From NCBI GenBank assembly GCA_963682055.1, contig OY821743.1:29870702-29934701 (forward strand): 64,000 nt of DNA. Reading direction: 5' to 3'. Under the pieces are notes generated by a model. That model was not told the DNA's origin and searched no databases. It worked only from the letters and a program-made list of their open reading frames with translations. Below, piece by piece: positions 46,601-59,800 of the stretch; position 1 is the first letter of the stretch, and the number at the start of each line of letters is the position of its first letter. Source of the stretch: Primula veris (taxonomy: Eukaryota; Streptophyta; Magnoliopsida; Ericales; Primulaceae). The translations under genes were made by a program, and so were the position numbers.

Positions 46601-49600
46601 TCTATTGGTAGTTTTTAAATAAGTAACTCACTAGTCACAAATGGCTCTCAAAATGTCGCTGCTCTTTCCTTTAATTATAGACTGTAATACACTTTGGTCA
46701 AAAGGAAACGGATTGAGGCTTCTTTTGATTTGTGTTTTGAGGTGTTCAAGATTCTGTCTTCGCCTTTTCTTTTCAAATTTTCTTGCCGCGTATGTAGATT
46801 GTAAAAACTGGTAAAAAAATTGCAGTAACTAGCAGTACAGCAGCAGTAGTTGCTTAATACTATAATAGCGGGAAAATCTAAAAATCGCAAGGCGGAAGTC
46901 GACCTCTTTAACGCTGAATAGTTGCCTTGATTATGCTGCGTTAGTTTTGTCGTGATAATGGCATATTAGTTGTGTTTGTTGGACGTCATAAGTGCAAGAC
47001 TAGGACAACTTGAGTTTCCTGTAGACTCCTGAAATTGTTCTATAATTTTCCTTAGCTACTAAATCAACTAAAGATTCTTGAATTAATTCGTATTCAGATT
47101 CATCTTTTGAAATGCAGAATTAAATTACTGTTTTTTGGAACTTCTTCTCTGCATGCCGGTCTCTATTTCTTTCCCTGTCTCTATACAACTTAGTTTGTTA
47201 TTGAGAATTTCTTTCTGCGAGTAAAATTTGAAGTGACTAGAAAAGGCCTTAGGGGCATGACATTATGATGTTTTTCTACACATCAACAGAATAATACAGA
47301 CATGCCTTCAGTAAACATAGTTCCATGAACAGTGTTTATAAACAAACTTTTTTAAAATGTTATCTTAAGGATTGCGTTGAACCTTGTACAGAACAATCAC
47401 ATCTCCTAGTGGCCAATAAGTTGGTGTAAACCTAAGGATTGAAAATTCTAACAGGAATCCAATATTGTTTACCTTCTAATAAGATGTTTGTTTCATATGT
47501 TCAGTATTTAATCTCGTGAAAGGTTACTGATGACTATTAGGCTACTAATTCATGCCAACAAAGTTATCACCCCTATGTAGTCTCTCACAATTAACTATTC
47601 TAAATTTCTGCTAGGTTGCATTTCTAGCTTCTGCTGTGGGGCCTAGAGTTGCTGCCGCCTGTGCGCATGCAGCTTTAGCAGTGTTGAGTGAGGATTCTCA
47701 GAAGGCATCCGGGGAGATAGATGCATCTGGTGTTAGTAAGAGGTAAGCTTCTGTTCTTCTATATATACTCTATTGCGATTAGTTATTTCACTTGTTACTT
47801 TTAGCAATAAGCCCAATTGCAGATGCGTTTAAAAAGGGGAGTTTTTTCTTTAATAATGATTTAAATTCCTTTATTTTGAAATTCCTTTGTATAAGATTAT
47901 TGCGACTTCATGTGTTTGTTGCTAGCTTCAATCTGAATAACATTGAGGTGCTTAGAAGTAAAGAAAATAAAACATTAGTTCTCATAAACAAAAAAATAAT
48001 TCTGTTCATATCCTTTTATGCATGGCATTGGTTAAGCAGCTGTAGAATCCTAATTATGTCTTTGTACTTATAGTGCTCGGCTGCCGAAATATAAGTGACA
48101 GTTGATTTTATCTTTTTTAAATTTGCCTGGTTAGGTTTTCTTCAATGTTACTACTGTCACATGCTGTTAGTTTTTCATCCAAAGAAAATAGTCAATAAAT
48201 TTGTCAAGAAGCTTCTATATGCTAGTGCAGCATGATGTTTAAAATATTAAGTTTTTTTTTGTTTGTTTGCTTTATAATGAAGGAATGATGCCGAGGTTAT
48301 GGAAAACAGTGAAGGCTACTCTCATGGAGATCATAAGAACCCAGGTAATTGAAAAGGCAGAAATAAAATTCAACATACCTTCCGTCCTATGTATCACGGA
48401 TATTTTTTCAAGAAAAAAAGAATATAGGATACGGATAGGTCGCGGATACGTGCAGTATCCGATACGTGATTTAAGTCTTGGAAACGGATATGGCACCAGT
48501 ACGGGTGAATGATGGGTCTAATTATGGTTTAACAATATAGAAAGTGATTAAAATATTAAAAGTTTGCTATGAAAATTGAACAAAAAAGAAACTGGTTGAA
48601 TGCGACTGCACAACAAGCTCGATTGGGAGTCTATTTCATGACCTCCGACTGAACACGTGTGAATGATGCATGAATTTGACTTCATTCTTTTCGCATTTAT
48701 ATTTTTGGTATGTTATGTAAATCTTAGCATTTATAGAAAAAGAAGCTCATAAAAAACAATTAACTTATCCTAGGCGTATCATATCCTAATTTTTCAAAAA
48801 ATACTGAATTGGCATATCGGTATCGTATCGGCTACGATACCTGTGTCGTACCCCTATTAGTTCCGTCTCCTTAAAATTGTTCAATTTGATTTTCACAAAG
48901 ACTTGGAAAATTTGGTTAGAGTTGGATAGAGTAATACATATACTTCTAATTTTGTAAAGATACTTGCAAATTGGACCATAATTTGGGGGCGGAGAAAAGA
49001 AAAAATGGACATTTTTATAAGAGGGGTAGGTAATCAGAAATATCAACCCAAAGTGGGATTAATTCATTGTAGCTTGATGACTGTATTCTTTCCTAACTAG
49101 TGATTCCCATTAAAAAAAATTTAGAAGATAACTCAAATGCATGATAAATGAAATCTGAACGGCAAGGTCACTCTATAAATGTATTAAATTTAATAGCATG
49201 CTCAACTAGGGGTATAAAAGGAATTGGCAAATTTTGAAGGCAAAGTTGGACCATAATTTGGGAAGGAGAAAAAAAAAAGTTGACCATGTTTTAGGGGGTT
49301 TGAACAGAAATATGTCAATCCAAAGTGGGATTAAATTCAATATAGTGGCAAATTTTGAAGGCAAAGTTGGACCATAATTTGGGATTAATTCATTGTAGCT
49401 TGATGACTGTATTCTTCCCTAACTAATGATTCTTGTAAATAAAATTTTCAGAAGATAGCTCAGAAATGCATGATAAATCGAATCAGAACGGTGAGGTTAC
49501 TCCATTCTCAGCTGATAAGGTGAAAATTGCTGCCAAAGCTGGTCTTGCTGCTGCAGCAACTAAGGCCAAGCTGTTCGCAGATCATGAAGAACGTGAAATC

Positions 49601-52600
49601 CAGAGATTGTCTGCCAATATTATAAATCATCAGGTATATAAGCAATGTATCTTAATGACTAATTACTCGTATGATTAAAATTATGAAGGCGTTAGGTTGA
49701 TATTGCTAGCTACGTGCGATAAACATAATGCTGGTTAAACTCCATTTACTTAGGGTGAAATGCAGCAATGGTGCCCGTCTATGTTGCACTGATACGGATA
49801 CTACTATTGTATCCGATATAATTTTATGTGACAATATGGCAAAGTACAAAAAATTAGAACTTGATATAGCTAGAATACGACAATTATCTATATGCTATGT
49901 AGCATGGATACTTTGAATTTTTTATTTTTTGGAGCATCGGATACGGATACGCCCCCGATATACGGGGATACGGTATCCGATACGGAGATTGGAGTATCAT
50001 TGACTATTTTAAGGTTTGATCAACTGGATACATTTTGGATACGGCGTGGATACGTTTTGGATACGGCGGGTTGAAAATGATATTGTTTGAAAATTTTGGG
50101 AAAAAAAAAAGGTAAAGCATAAAAGGAATAAACATAACGGGATAAAAGTACTTTTGGATCTACTTTAATTTCACGATATATACATACACACTAATATAGA
50201 AAGAGGATACAGGAGCTTTTTGTAATGATTTAGCACTATTTAGCTGGTATATGTTGTAATAATATAGCGCTGTTTTGCTAGTATATACTAGTATATTTTG
50301 TAATGATCCTAGCGCTAGTTAATTGATCTTTCAGACAAATGTCTTTTGTAATGATTTGCCTAGCTAACTATATTGGACAAGTGTTATGTTCTGGCTGAAG
50401 TTTCGGGCAACTAAATACTAATTTTTTGTTTGAATGTTTGTAGCTACTTTTATTATATATAATATATATATTAATATTTTAATGACTGACGTATCCTAGC
50501 CGTATCGTATCCTAAATTTTCAAAAAATCGTATCCACGTATCCGTATCCGTGCAACATAGTCTATATGTATATATTTGTGTGTCAGTGTGTGTAGTTACA
50601 AATTATTTGTAGTATATATTTGTTAGTTACCCAGACATCAGCTCGGAATTACCAAAAGGAGTGAGACTTGAGTGGGATTAAAGTCTCCTTTGTTGATCAG
50701 ACCCTTGCTCTTTCCGTATGTAGGTGTTATATAGTATGTATATACAAGTATTTTTGTACCTCCGTACCTACTTTACAAATACCAAAGATATCTTAGAACA
50801 TCTAATACACATTACTTTCATGAGCTATAAAACGTTCCCCCAAAAGTCTCAAAAATATATCTTGACCCTGCGGTATCCAAAAACGTATAAATCAAGTTTT
50901 CATGAAGTATCGAATTGGTCAAACCCTTTTGAAAAGTCAACGATATGCCATTTTGCTTATCCGATACGGGTGTCAGAGTATCGGAGGAGTATCGGTATCC
51001 GATACGCCAATTTTTTTATTTTTCGGGAGTATTCATACTGCACAAGTCCCTGTACTTTTGGAGAAAAATGCAATTTGGTCCCCTTACTTTCCGTCGCAAC
51101 ACTATTGGTCCTTGTAGTTTGCATAAGCTACACCAATGTTCCCCGTAGTTTCAAATAAGACAGTGTTGGTCCCCATGCTATCTGTAACTTGCACTATTGG
51201 TCGTGTTCCTTTGAGAATGAAAGGGGATCATTGCTGTAGCCATTCAAAATATGGGGATTTTTGGTGTAATTTATTCAATTTACCATGACTTGTAGTGTTG
51301 CAATTGAAACCATGGGAATCATTTTCAGTTTTGATCCAAAATATGGAGACCATTGCTGAATTTCACCCACACCCCAAGACCCTCGTAGAGTACCAAATCG
51401 TTATGATGGCTTCACCTACATACCTGCCAGGATAAGAAATGTGCAGCCTGAGTTTAATATTTTTACGAACACCACCCTCCAAATACATGTATTATCTTTC
51501 CAGAAATCACAGGTCCTTGTTGGTCCTGTACCTGGTTGTTAGATAGCTAGTTTCTTGGCCTCAAAGTGGTTATATTACTAATCTGCTACTAGTTCTCATG
51601 TATTCGTGGAACATGGGCTCTTTCTTATTCTGATCGCCAGATAGCTTTATATGACTTTGGTATTGTTTTAGTATTATTAATTTGTGATATTTATGTATGA
51701 TTGCAACTCCTTGTATTTTGTTATTGACTGATTTCCAGGTTCCTTTTCTGTTGGTGCTCTTTTATCATTTTTTTTTTTCTTTGGTACATTGGACCTTTCC
51801 TTTTTGATATCCGTGACGTCAACATTGAAGTGCCAAACTTCTTAACAAACAAAATTGTGCTTTGTCCTCGATTTTATCAGCTGTTTTCTCAAAACTTTTA
51901 ATTTGAATATTACCTCTGTTTGACTGCTTCTGCTTGAGCTGGTTCATGCACTTCACCATATTTTAAAATATTGGATACAGAACTTTCAGTTTCTGATGGC
52001 AATAGCTCTTCAGCTGGTAGATGGCCTGCATTTTTGTAAGAATAATTAAAGCTACATATATATACTAAAGTGTGATTTTATATCGGTTTTGTACATCAAC
52101 TTACAACATAAGCAATGAGTACACTAACAGTGCATATTTTTGTGATTTAATATATTCAGTGAACCTAGTTGAAACGAAATCATAACATGGGTACTTATTA
52201 AGAAAATCAATTTATTGATTCACTGATCTATCAATTTTTATTGCTTTTGTACACTGTTCTATCACATTATTTTCCCATTTTTGAAAACTAGGATTCTTAA
52301 AGAAAACTTGTATAGCCTGATTAGAGGAGACATGAATGTGTAAAAAAATTATTAACCCTTTTTTGTATAACTTGAAACATTTTTGGGTATTTATCCTGTT
52401 GACAGTTGAAGAGGCTAGAACTTAAGCTAAAGCAATTCGCAGAGGTGGAAACTTTATTAATGAAAGAATGTGAGCAAGTTGAAAAGATGAGGCAAAGATT
52501 CGCTGGTGAACGCTCACGCATAATCGCCACCCAGTTTGGAAATCCTGGAAACACTTCTTCCATGAACCAACAAGGTATCGCTAACAACCCCATGACTAAT

Positions 52601-52864
52601 AGGCAACCTATGGTCACAGCTACATCTCAGCCGTTCGTTTCTTCTGGGTATAACAATAGCCAACCGATTCAACATCCCCAGTTGATGGGACGACAACAAG
52701 TGTACGGACTTGGACCGCGTCTCCCTCTTTCTGCTTTGCACCCTTCTTCTGCGTCAGCATCTCCAAGTGGTGCTATGTATAACTCCCCAGCAAATTCTCA
52801 GCCTTCTTCTAATAATCATCCGATGATGAGGTCTCTATCTGGGGCTAGCTCTAGTTTAGGATGA
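39662..52864 (+). CDS. SWI3C: SWI/SNF complex subunit SWI3C
   Basis: Core subunit of plant SWI/SNF (BAF-type) chromatin remodellers, nuclear, thought to act with BRM. Exons: 39662-39680, 40915-41188, 41587-41759, 42739-43274, 45733-46072, 46174-46247, 47615-47742, 48283-48344, 49452-49633, 52406-52864. All introns are GT-AG, junctions in phase, 748 residues (Arabidopsis about 807). Domains: MPASSSEPRKWKNKRRK start, acidic stretch in exon 2, SWIRM about 156-245 (DWFSPNTVHRLERQVVPHFF, FLDHWGIINYC), ZZ finger about 312-360 (CNHC at 317-320, CMDC at 340-343), SANT 375-417 (WTNQETLLLLEAVEIYNENW), C-terminal coiled coil about 570-650, then an Asn/Ser/Gln-rich tail. Exon 1 is 19 nt; its promoter and exon exist in two further upstream copies. 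Introns are enlarged by repeats. Functional as read. Confidence 0.96.
39752..40880. repeat. About 205-bp repeats, 5 copies, in SWI3C intron 1
   Basis: Copies begin near 39752, 39968, 40173, 40365 and 40648 with actagtaaacgtgctcacgc and end in tgattataatagatagat. They share gtccagttgagg, gagagaagttgaaaaaa and atgatcaaattt. A (TA)n tract lies at about 40598-40640. A relative with similar ends sits in an NRAMP intron (58648-58960), so the unit was probably a small transposable element before tandem growth. Confidence 0.8.
41189..41586 (+). other. SWI3C intron 2
   Basis: Contains a short patch (41385-41470) with aaagcgtttttgcaagagc and aaaaagcgcaagct, similar in style to a repeat in an NRAMP intron (56810-57250). 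No gene. Intron 3 (41760-42738) shows nothing beyond AT-rich sequence. Confidence 0.4.
43275..45732 (+). other. SWI3C intron 4, 2.46 kb
   Basis: No exon or RNA gene recognised. The reading frame at 45275-45469 shows no family features. Introns 5 (46073-46173) and 6 (46248-47614) likewise show nothing. Confidence 0.5.
48380..48870. mobile_element. Possible MITE with gtatccgatacg motifs in SWI3C intron 8
   Basis: Left part cacggatattt / ggatacggataggtcgcgga, right part tcggtatcgtatcggctacg near 48818. The ends are reverse-complement-like but diverged. Related to the clearer element at 49779-50560. Confidence 0.4.
49065..49180 (+). pseudogene. Duplicated pseudo-exon of SWI3C exon 9
   Basis: About 110 bp copies the sequence across the real exon 9 acceptor (49380-49500): tagcttgatgactgtattct, then agaagataactcaaatgcat against agaagatagctcagaaatgc. 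It keeps AG before AAGATAACTC but carries base changes and a frame-destroying deletion. It lies inside intron 8 beside tandem copies of aaagttggaccataatttgg (about 48968, 49245, 49366). Confidence 0.75.
49779..50560. mobile_element. Inverted-repeat element in SWI3C intron 9
   Basis: The ends ctatgttgcactgatacgga and tccgtatccgtgcaacatag are inverted repeats of about 20 bp, and subterminal gtatccgatacg motifs repeat inside. 782 bp, no ORF. The target duplication is not clear. The remaining part of intron 9 (50561-52405) has a related patch (50870-51030) and no gene. Confidence 0.65.
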
Positions 52865-53810
52865 TAATCATTTGGTTCAATTTAAATTTGCAGCAATGTT
52901 ATATACACCAATCTTGACCGAAGATTTGTGCAACAACCAGAGACTCCGTTGCATTAGTTTATATGGTGAAGCTGTAATTTTATATGTATTTCTTCGTGAC
53001 TTCATATTTATAAGTCGAAATGAGAACAATTTCAATAGGATGATGCTCAAGTTGTTGCTAGTTGTTGCACAGGAATACAGATGTCAGTTACTTTTTTTTT
53101 CTTTTTTGAGGTAATCTGATAATACCTTGGTGTAAATTATTTCACAGAAATTAGTGGTTTCTTATTGAACATTTGGATTTAAAACTTTATCAAAGCTTAC
53201 CGTGCTTTTATCTTTGTCTGTGTACGTCATCCTCCACAATCAAATCTTGTTTGGCTGCGCCGTTTTGCAATTCATATTGTTTCTGTCCATTTTGAGTTGA
53301 TGCACATTGCATAGGTTGATTGATTGCTAAGTTCATAACCAGAAACAGCTCAGTCTAATTTCCGATGTACCAAAAAGAAAAGAAACATCTCAGTTTTACA
53401 TTACATGTCTTAAGAGACTGCTTTTTTATGTCCCAGCTTAATCGCGAGAAACTTTTTTGAGGTTTAAATGATAGTATTGAAAATTGTGTTCTCCCATAAA
53501 CTCCCATAATAAAGTTAATGTCGCATTAAGATGTTTTTGTTCTGTTTCGTATTGTTTCAATGCTCGTTACCCTTCGTATTCACAATAGTTTAGGAGGTTT
53601 GGTAGTACTATAAACTTTTTTTTGTTTTAAAGAAAGGAAGAAAGGTAATGTTCGGTAATGCTAAACATGGACCACGATTCATAGTTGCTAAATATACAGT
53701 ATTGATGGTTTACACCAATTATTTATTTTCTTGAGTTTCTTCATAGTACTCTACACGGTCACTTAATTCATCTATCATACGGTATTGGTACAAATGAGTT
53801 GATAACTATA
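52865..53810. other. Convergent intergenic region SWI3C / NRAMP
   Basis: 946 bp between the two stop codons, holding both 3' UTRs. A minus-strand AATAAA lies at 53722-53727, 84 bp past the NRAMP stop. A plus-strand AATAAA is at 53508-53513. No further gene seen. Confidence 0.6.
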
Positions 53811-56800
53811 TCAAGTCACAGTGTTTGTCAAATCTTCCCTATAAGGAAGATGGTCAACTTCTGGAACTTTCTCGGGCCCCACTACTCCTCTCCCTATACA
53901 AGAATAAACTTCCGCATCAGGCTTTATTGGCTCGATAAAAGTCACAACGTCTTTACGAAATGTTAAGTACAAAACCGCGATTATGTATACAGCCATGAGG
54001 GGAAAAACTGCAATTCCTACAAATACTACCGCAACTTTCGGTAAACTGCTGTGAATCATCCAATTGACAAAGGCCGTGCTGAGATAGTATATGTTTATGC
54101 CTATGATACCAACTCCCAAAATCCATGAGATGGCCATAATCTGCAGAAATATCGTATTTTGAGTCGTGTAAAATTTTCAATTTGTACAAATAAAACATTG
54201 GTAATACTGAAACTTGATTTACGGTGTCTCACATATCTGGAGTTTTTATGTGGTCCCATTTTGGTGGTGCTGCTACTGAATTTTAGAAGTGGGATAAGTG
54301 CAAATGGAAGCTCAAATGACAGTATCATCTATTGTTGATCAATTAGAGGCAAAAAAACAAGTTAAGAGTTAGTAAGTTGCTGAATTAAATTCACGTATCT
54401 CTTTGTAAACAATGAGACATAAGAATTACTCATTTGAAGTAATCAAGAGGTAATTAAAAAATGAGCAAAAAAACATGTAACAAACCGATGCGATGATGAT
54501 GAGACGGCCAGCTCCTGAAGGTCCGCTAATTATAGCGACGAGGAGACTTGGAATGATGGCAATGCACCTTGATACTAAATTTCTCACCCATGTCTTCATC
54601 TTGAGGTCCAAGAAACCCTAAAATTCATGTTCGGTTTTTATCAAATAATCAAACTATTGATAGATTATATTTATTTTATACTCTCTCCGTCCCATTTTAT
54701 TGAGACAGTATACTATTTTGGGTTGTCTCAATTTATTGAAGCATTTACCAAAAATAGTAAACAATTTTATAACACTTACTAGATTATCCCTATATATAAT
54801 ATATAGTCACCAAAACCAAGACAAAAGGTAAAGGGCAAAAGTGTCATTTATCATAGGAGACGAGTACAATGATGGTGTCCCCTTAATATTTGTTATTCTA
54901 TGTAGTGTCCTAATAAATTGGGACGGATGGAGTAATAAAATTTCTATATATAATAAAATTTCCATGCTTTTGTTCTTGTTTGGCCTTAAAGTTAAGTTGT
55001 TTTTTTCTTTTTCGAAATGTTGATCGTTATATTCTGGATGAGAACTGATTGACTTTCGACAAACAAGTACACTGATTTCAGTATAATAAGCAAAACGCAC
55101 AAACCATAGTTACAGATAAAGCAAGGAAAGATTTCAAATTTTAAACTTGCTACCAATTTGTTTTCCAATAGCTCATTTTGACATCTTAGGCTTTCTATAT
55201 TCTCGTCAGTGACTAGATTTTATTAAAATTTTATAATGGGTTACTTTCGAAGAATATTGTTACCTGCATGATATACTGTCCAGCATAGGTGCCTGTGATC
55301 GTTGAACTTTGCCCTGAAGCTAGTAAAGCAATAGCATAGATGGTGGAGCTCCATTTTCCCAGCACATTCTGGAAAAGAAAATCGAAAAATCAGTCATGTA
55401 TGATTGGTGGAAATAATATATTTTTAAGTATCCAAATGTAGCTATGTTTAATGCAAGACTTTGCCAAAGCAGTTTTGTAAGGTGTAATCTCACAACTTTT
55501 GCTGTTTTCTGATAAAGTATGAGAACCAAATGAAAAGATGTGATAACCTTGAGAAGAAAAGATGCAGAGTTGAGGGTCAGATCACTGCAACGTTCTGCGT
55601 CCTCCGCCGAGATGTTTTTGTTTAAACAAACAGTTCCAGATACAGATATTATGGAGACGTTTATGAGAAAAGCTATTAGCAACGCGAATCCGCTTTCTAT
55701 CAAAAAGTATCGACATGCATCCTGCAACGTCATTACAGGACACATTAACGTAAAACTAATTTGGACCAAATTGTAAGGTCTAACAATGTTTTGGTTAATT
55801 TAAGAGCAAGATATATATCACTATATATAAAGCTTACGTTTATGCCACGAACAGAATTTGGTACTTTCCTAGAGAGCACAAGAGCCGAGTGGAGAAAGAG
55901 ATTATGCCTGTTCACAAATAAAAAATCTCGATGACTATAGATCAAATTGTAATTCGGAAACTCAATATCTGATACTATAGTATTATAGAACTAATCTTGT
56001 ACTAATTATGCTGTGTAAATATGTAATTTTAGAGTGATCATAATTTATACATACGGCATTATTAAAGCACCAAGTAAAGCAATGGCATCGCCAGTAACAC
56101 CTTGGCCACCGAGCTTAGGAATAAACATGCCCTTGAGAACTTCATCTGCTGGTGGATTTACATAACTCACTTCTCCAAAGAAACAAGCCGCCATTACCAA
56201 CACCAAGGCTGCAATCAACATTTCTAATTTCCTCACCTATATAACATTAATTACCATCCAATTTAAAAGATATTCAGATTAGTACTCTTTAAAACACCCA
56301 AGTCCTTTTAAGATATTGAGATTATGCATGATACACTTAATTAGCAATTTTTTATGGCTTTAAAAATATCTTCTAGTAGTGTGTTTCGGTGTCCGAGTTG
56401 GATACTGCAATTCTTTTTCCCTGCGAGTCCGTGATAGGAGGAGTACATATATGATTTTTTTTGATTTTTTTTTTCATGAAGATGTATAGAATTCAAATGG
56501 CAAATAAGCGAAAACTTCAAAGATTCAGAACAAGTAGTATTTTAATTCTGTAGCAAAATCAGGTAAAATAAGAATTAGTTTTACTTTATGATTGTATGTA
56601 CATATGCAATACTTTAAATGAGATCTAAACATAGAATTTATTTGGTTTTATTTTATCGTTTTTTAGGAAATAGCTAGAAAACTTCACTGACAAAGAATTG
56701 AGTCACATCATACATACGTTTCAAAACAAAAAAATGGAAGAAAATATTGGAGTTCCTTTTAGTACCTTTTAAATTTCAACTTATTAGAACCAAATGTTTT

Positions 56801-59800
56801 GAATAGTATTATCGCTAGCGTAACGTTTTTTTTTAGAAAAATGCTAAAAGCGTAAATAGCGTTGTTATATAGGGCTTTACGGTGTATTTTTTTTTTGCCT
56901 AAATACATATAAATATAGCATTAAATTCAGAACATCTAATAAAAACTAACTAAATATATATAAAAAGTTGTAATTAATAATCACAAAATGATTGTAGTTG
57001 AGATGTCAGAGTATTTACTTTGTTTGCAAGAGGTCTAAGGTTTACTTTTTTTTAGCCTCCAATAATTTTATTAAAATTTTGAACAAAAATAAAATAAAAT
57101 TGGACTGCACCCGCTATGGCGTAAATAATGTCCATTATATCGCGATATTTACGCTATAGCGTCCTTATAGCGCGAATTTAGCGTTTTTCCATCCAAATAA
57201 AGGTTTATTATGACCGAAAACGCTATTTCACAAACTATAACGTGTTTTTTAAAACAACGTTAGTAACTATATCTAGCTAGCACCAGGTAATGAGAAGAAA
57301 ATACCTAATGCAGCACTAATAATTAATAACTACTATTATAAGTCTCTGTTTATCTTTTCCTTTGTCTAATAACGTGACTAGGAATTTTCTTTCATATGAA
57401 CGAAGTCAAAGTATTATAAACAAAACACAAAAAGACTGGGTCATGCAGAAAGGGAATTGTAATTAAGAACAAAACATGCATGAAAAAACAATAGTGAACC
57501 TATAATCTTGTCTTAAGTAATCAGGTATAACTCTTTCCAAATTCATACTTAGATGTATGTCTTTACTTTCTCTTGACCTATTTACAATATGTTAGGTATC
57601 TCATTTTGTTTTTAGATTTTAATTGTTTAAAATTATGATACTTTATAAGAGTAATTAACTTTTAAAGGGACCCGTCATATGATCATTGTGCGACCCAACA
57701 CTCTATTCCACAAAAATATACGGCGAGATAGTACAATCGGAGGATCCTAAAATCGGTAGAAATATAAGTTAAATTACGCATGAGTTTAAAATCAAAATAA
57801 GGCTAATTAAGCCTGTTCTCTTATGTTTATACATTCTACACAACCTTGATCAGTATATTAGTTTTTAATTTATCTAGCATTGGAATATCCCCATACATTA
57901 AAAAAATTGAAATTGTTTAATTATTCTATGGCAAGAGTTTGCGTTCCACATTTTGATTCTCGCTTATCAAGTTCATTAATTTTGTAACTTCAACTCGTAC
58001 ACATGTATACCAAAAAACATATATAAAAAAAACTTGCATAATATTATTATAGTTATAGACTCATATTGACTGAAATGATAAATTGTTTTAGATATAAAAA
58101 AAATAAAAAAAGAGAGTAAAAATACCCCGTATCTTTGCAAGCCAAGAAGTAGGAGGGTGCTGAAACCAGTAAGGAGAACTCCAGCCCAAACTGGAATATT
58201 AAATAATATATTCAAAGCAAATGCTGTCCCAATAACTGCATTTTAATCCAAACATATACTTACAAAATTAGTAAATTACACAAAGTTATTAACCACTGTT
58301 TTTTTTGGGAACCAGCTCATTGATTATTATTAACAATATGAACCACTACTATTACGTTATAAACAAGATCAGGACGTCTATATAGCAAGCAACATTATAA
58401 AATAATGTTTGATTTAATAAGAGTCAAAATTAAGTTGTCACAAGCATGTCATTAATTTAAAAAGCTGTCACAAATCTGTCACAAATTGACTAAATTGTCA
58501 CAAAACCGTCGCTAATAAACTCGTAACAAAAAATCCCGTCACTAATCCCGTCACTATTTAAGTATTTTTTTGTAATGCACATTCATCATATCTCAACTTA
58601 CTATACCTAATTTTTGTATATGTAATTAGCTATGTATCATTCTTGTAGTACACACTAGTAATGGTACCCATGCGATGCGTGATACGACAAATATATAAAA
58701 AATAAGTGTCGTTATAATACAAATATGTGGCGAATAATAAAAAAAAAAGATAGAATATAAGATGAGAAAACTTTAAATCATTTTGGATGGCTAAACAGAG
58801 AGAGAGAATGTTATTAGTTTTTAAAATTTCCATTTATTATGAGAGTATGGTATTAAATATGGTAATTAATAAAAAAGTGTAGGAATATTTTTGAAAAAAC
58901 AGTGACAAAATTTGTTGGTTCAAAAATCTTGAGTTGGTTTATTATAATAGTATGATACTCTATGTTTTATATATCTACCATTTTTAGTTGTCAAATTTAA
59001 TTTTAGAGGCGACATGTTTAAACAGCCGTTCAGAACAAGAATTGTTTGTAACTACGGATACATTTCATATGAAAAGAAATGCTTGTTTCTCAAATAAGAT
59101 AGGGGCACTTGCGAGGGTTTTCGACTTCCCAAAATAATTATCTATTATTTTTTATTCTATTTTCCAATAACAAATATTTCATCGCAGTTCTAATATTCTT
59201 TTCTCCCTTGACGAATTCGATCTTTCTCCAGTAAAATGGGTGTTATATTTTATCACGCTTTCCTATTCCGAACGAGGAAAGATATTTATTGCAAAAAACA
59301 TACATTCTTATTGGCGACTTGGTTGTGTTCCTAAAATATTATATAAATCCCGGCCGAAATGACCAAAGTGATTTCAAATGGATCAAATTAGAATAATTTA
59401 AATAGTTTTATAAAAGGTCGTTGACTTGAGAAGTATAAGATACATGAAAGATGTTAATCCTAGTCGATCGGTTAATTAGTTACATAATTAAATTGATCTC
59501 AGGTTAATTAATCTGGTTGTAATTAAAAGTCATTGACTTGAAAAAGAATATACCACGTGAAAGATGCCTTTACCTAATTAAATACTTCACTTGGCAATAC
59601 GTGATGTACGTACTTTTGCAATAGTATTATATAAACCGTATACATGGTCTCAGGTTATAAATCTGATTTTTATTTAAAGGTTATAATTGACTTGAGAAAT
59701 ATAAGGCACGTGAGATACGTACGGGTAATGATACGTACGTACCTAGCCTACTCACTTAAATTGCCTAATTACATAGTCCTTGACAATGTGTATAAACAGT

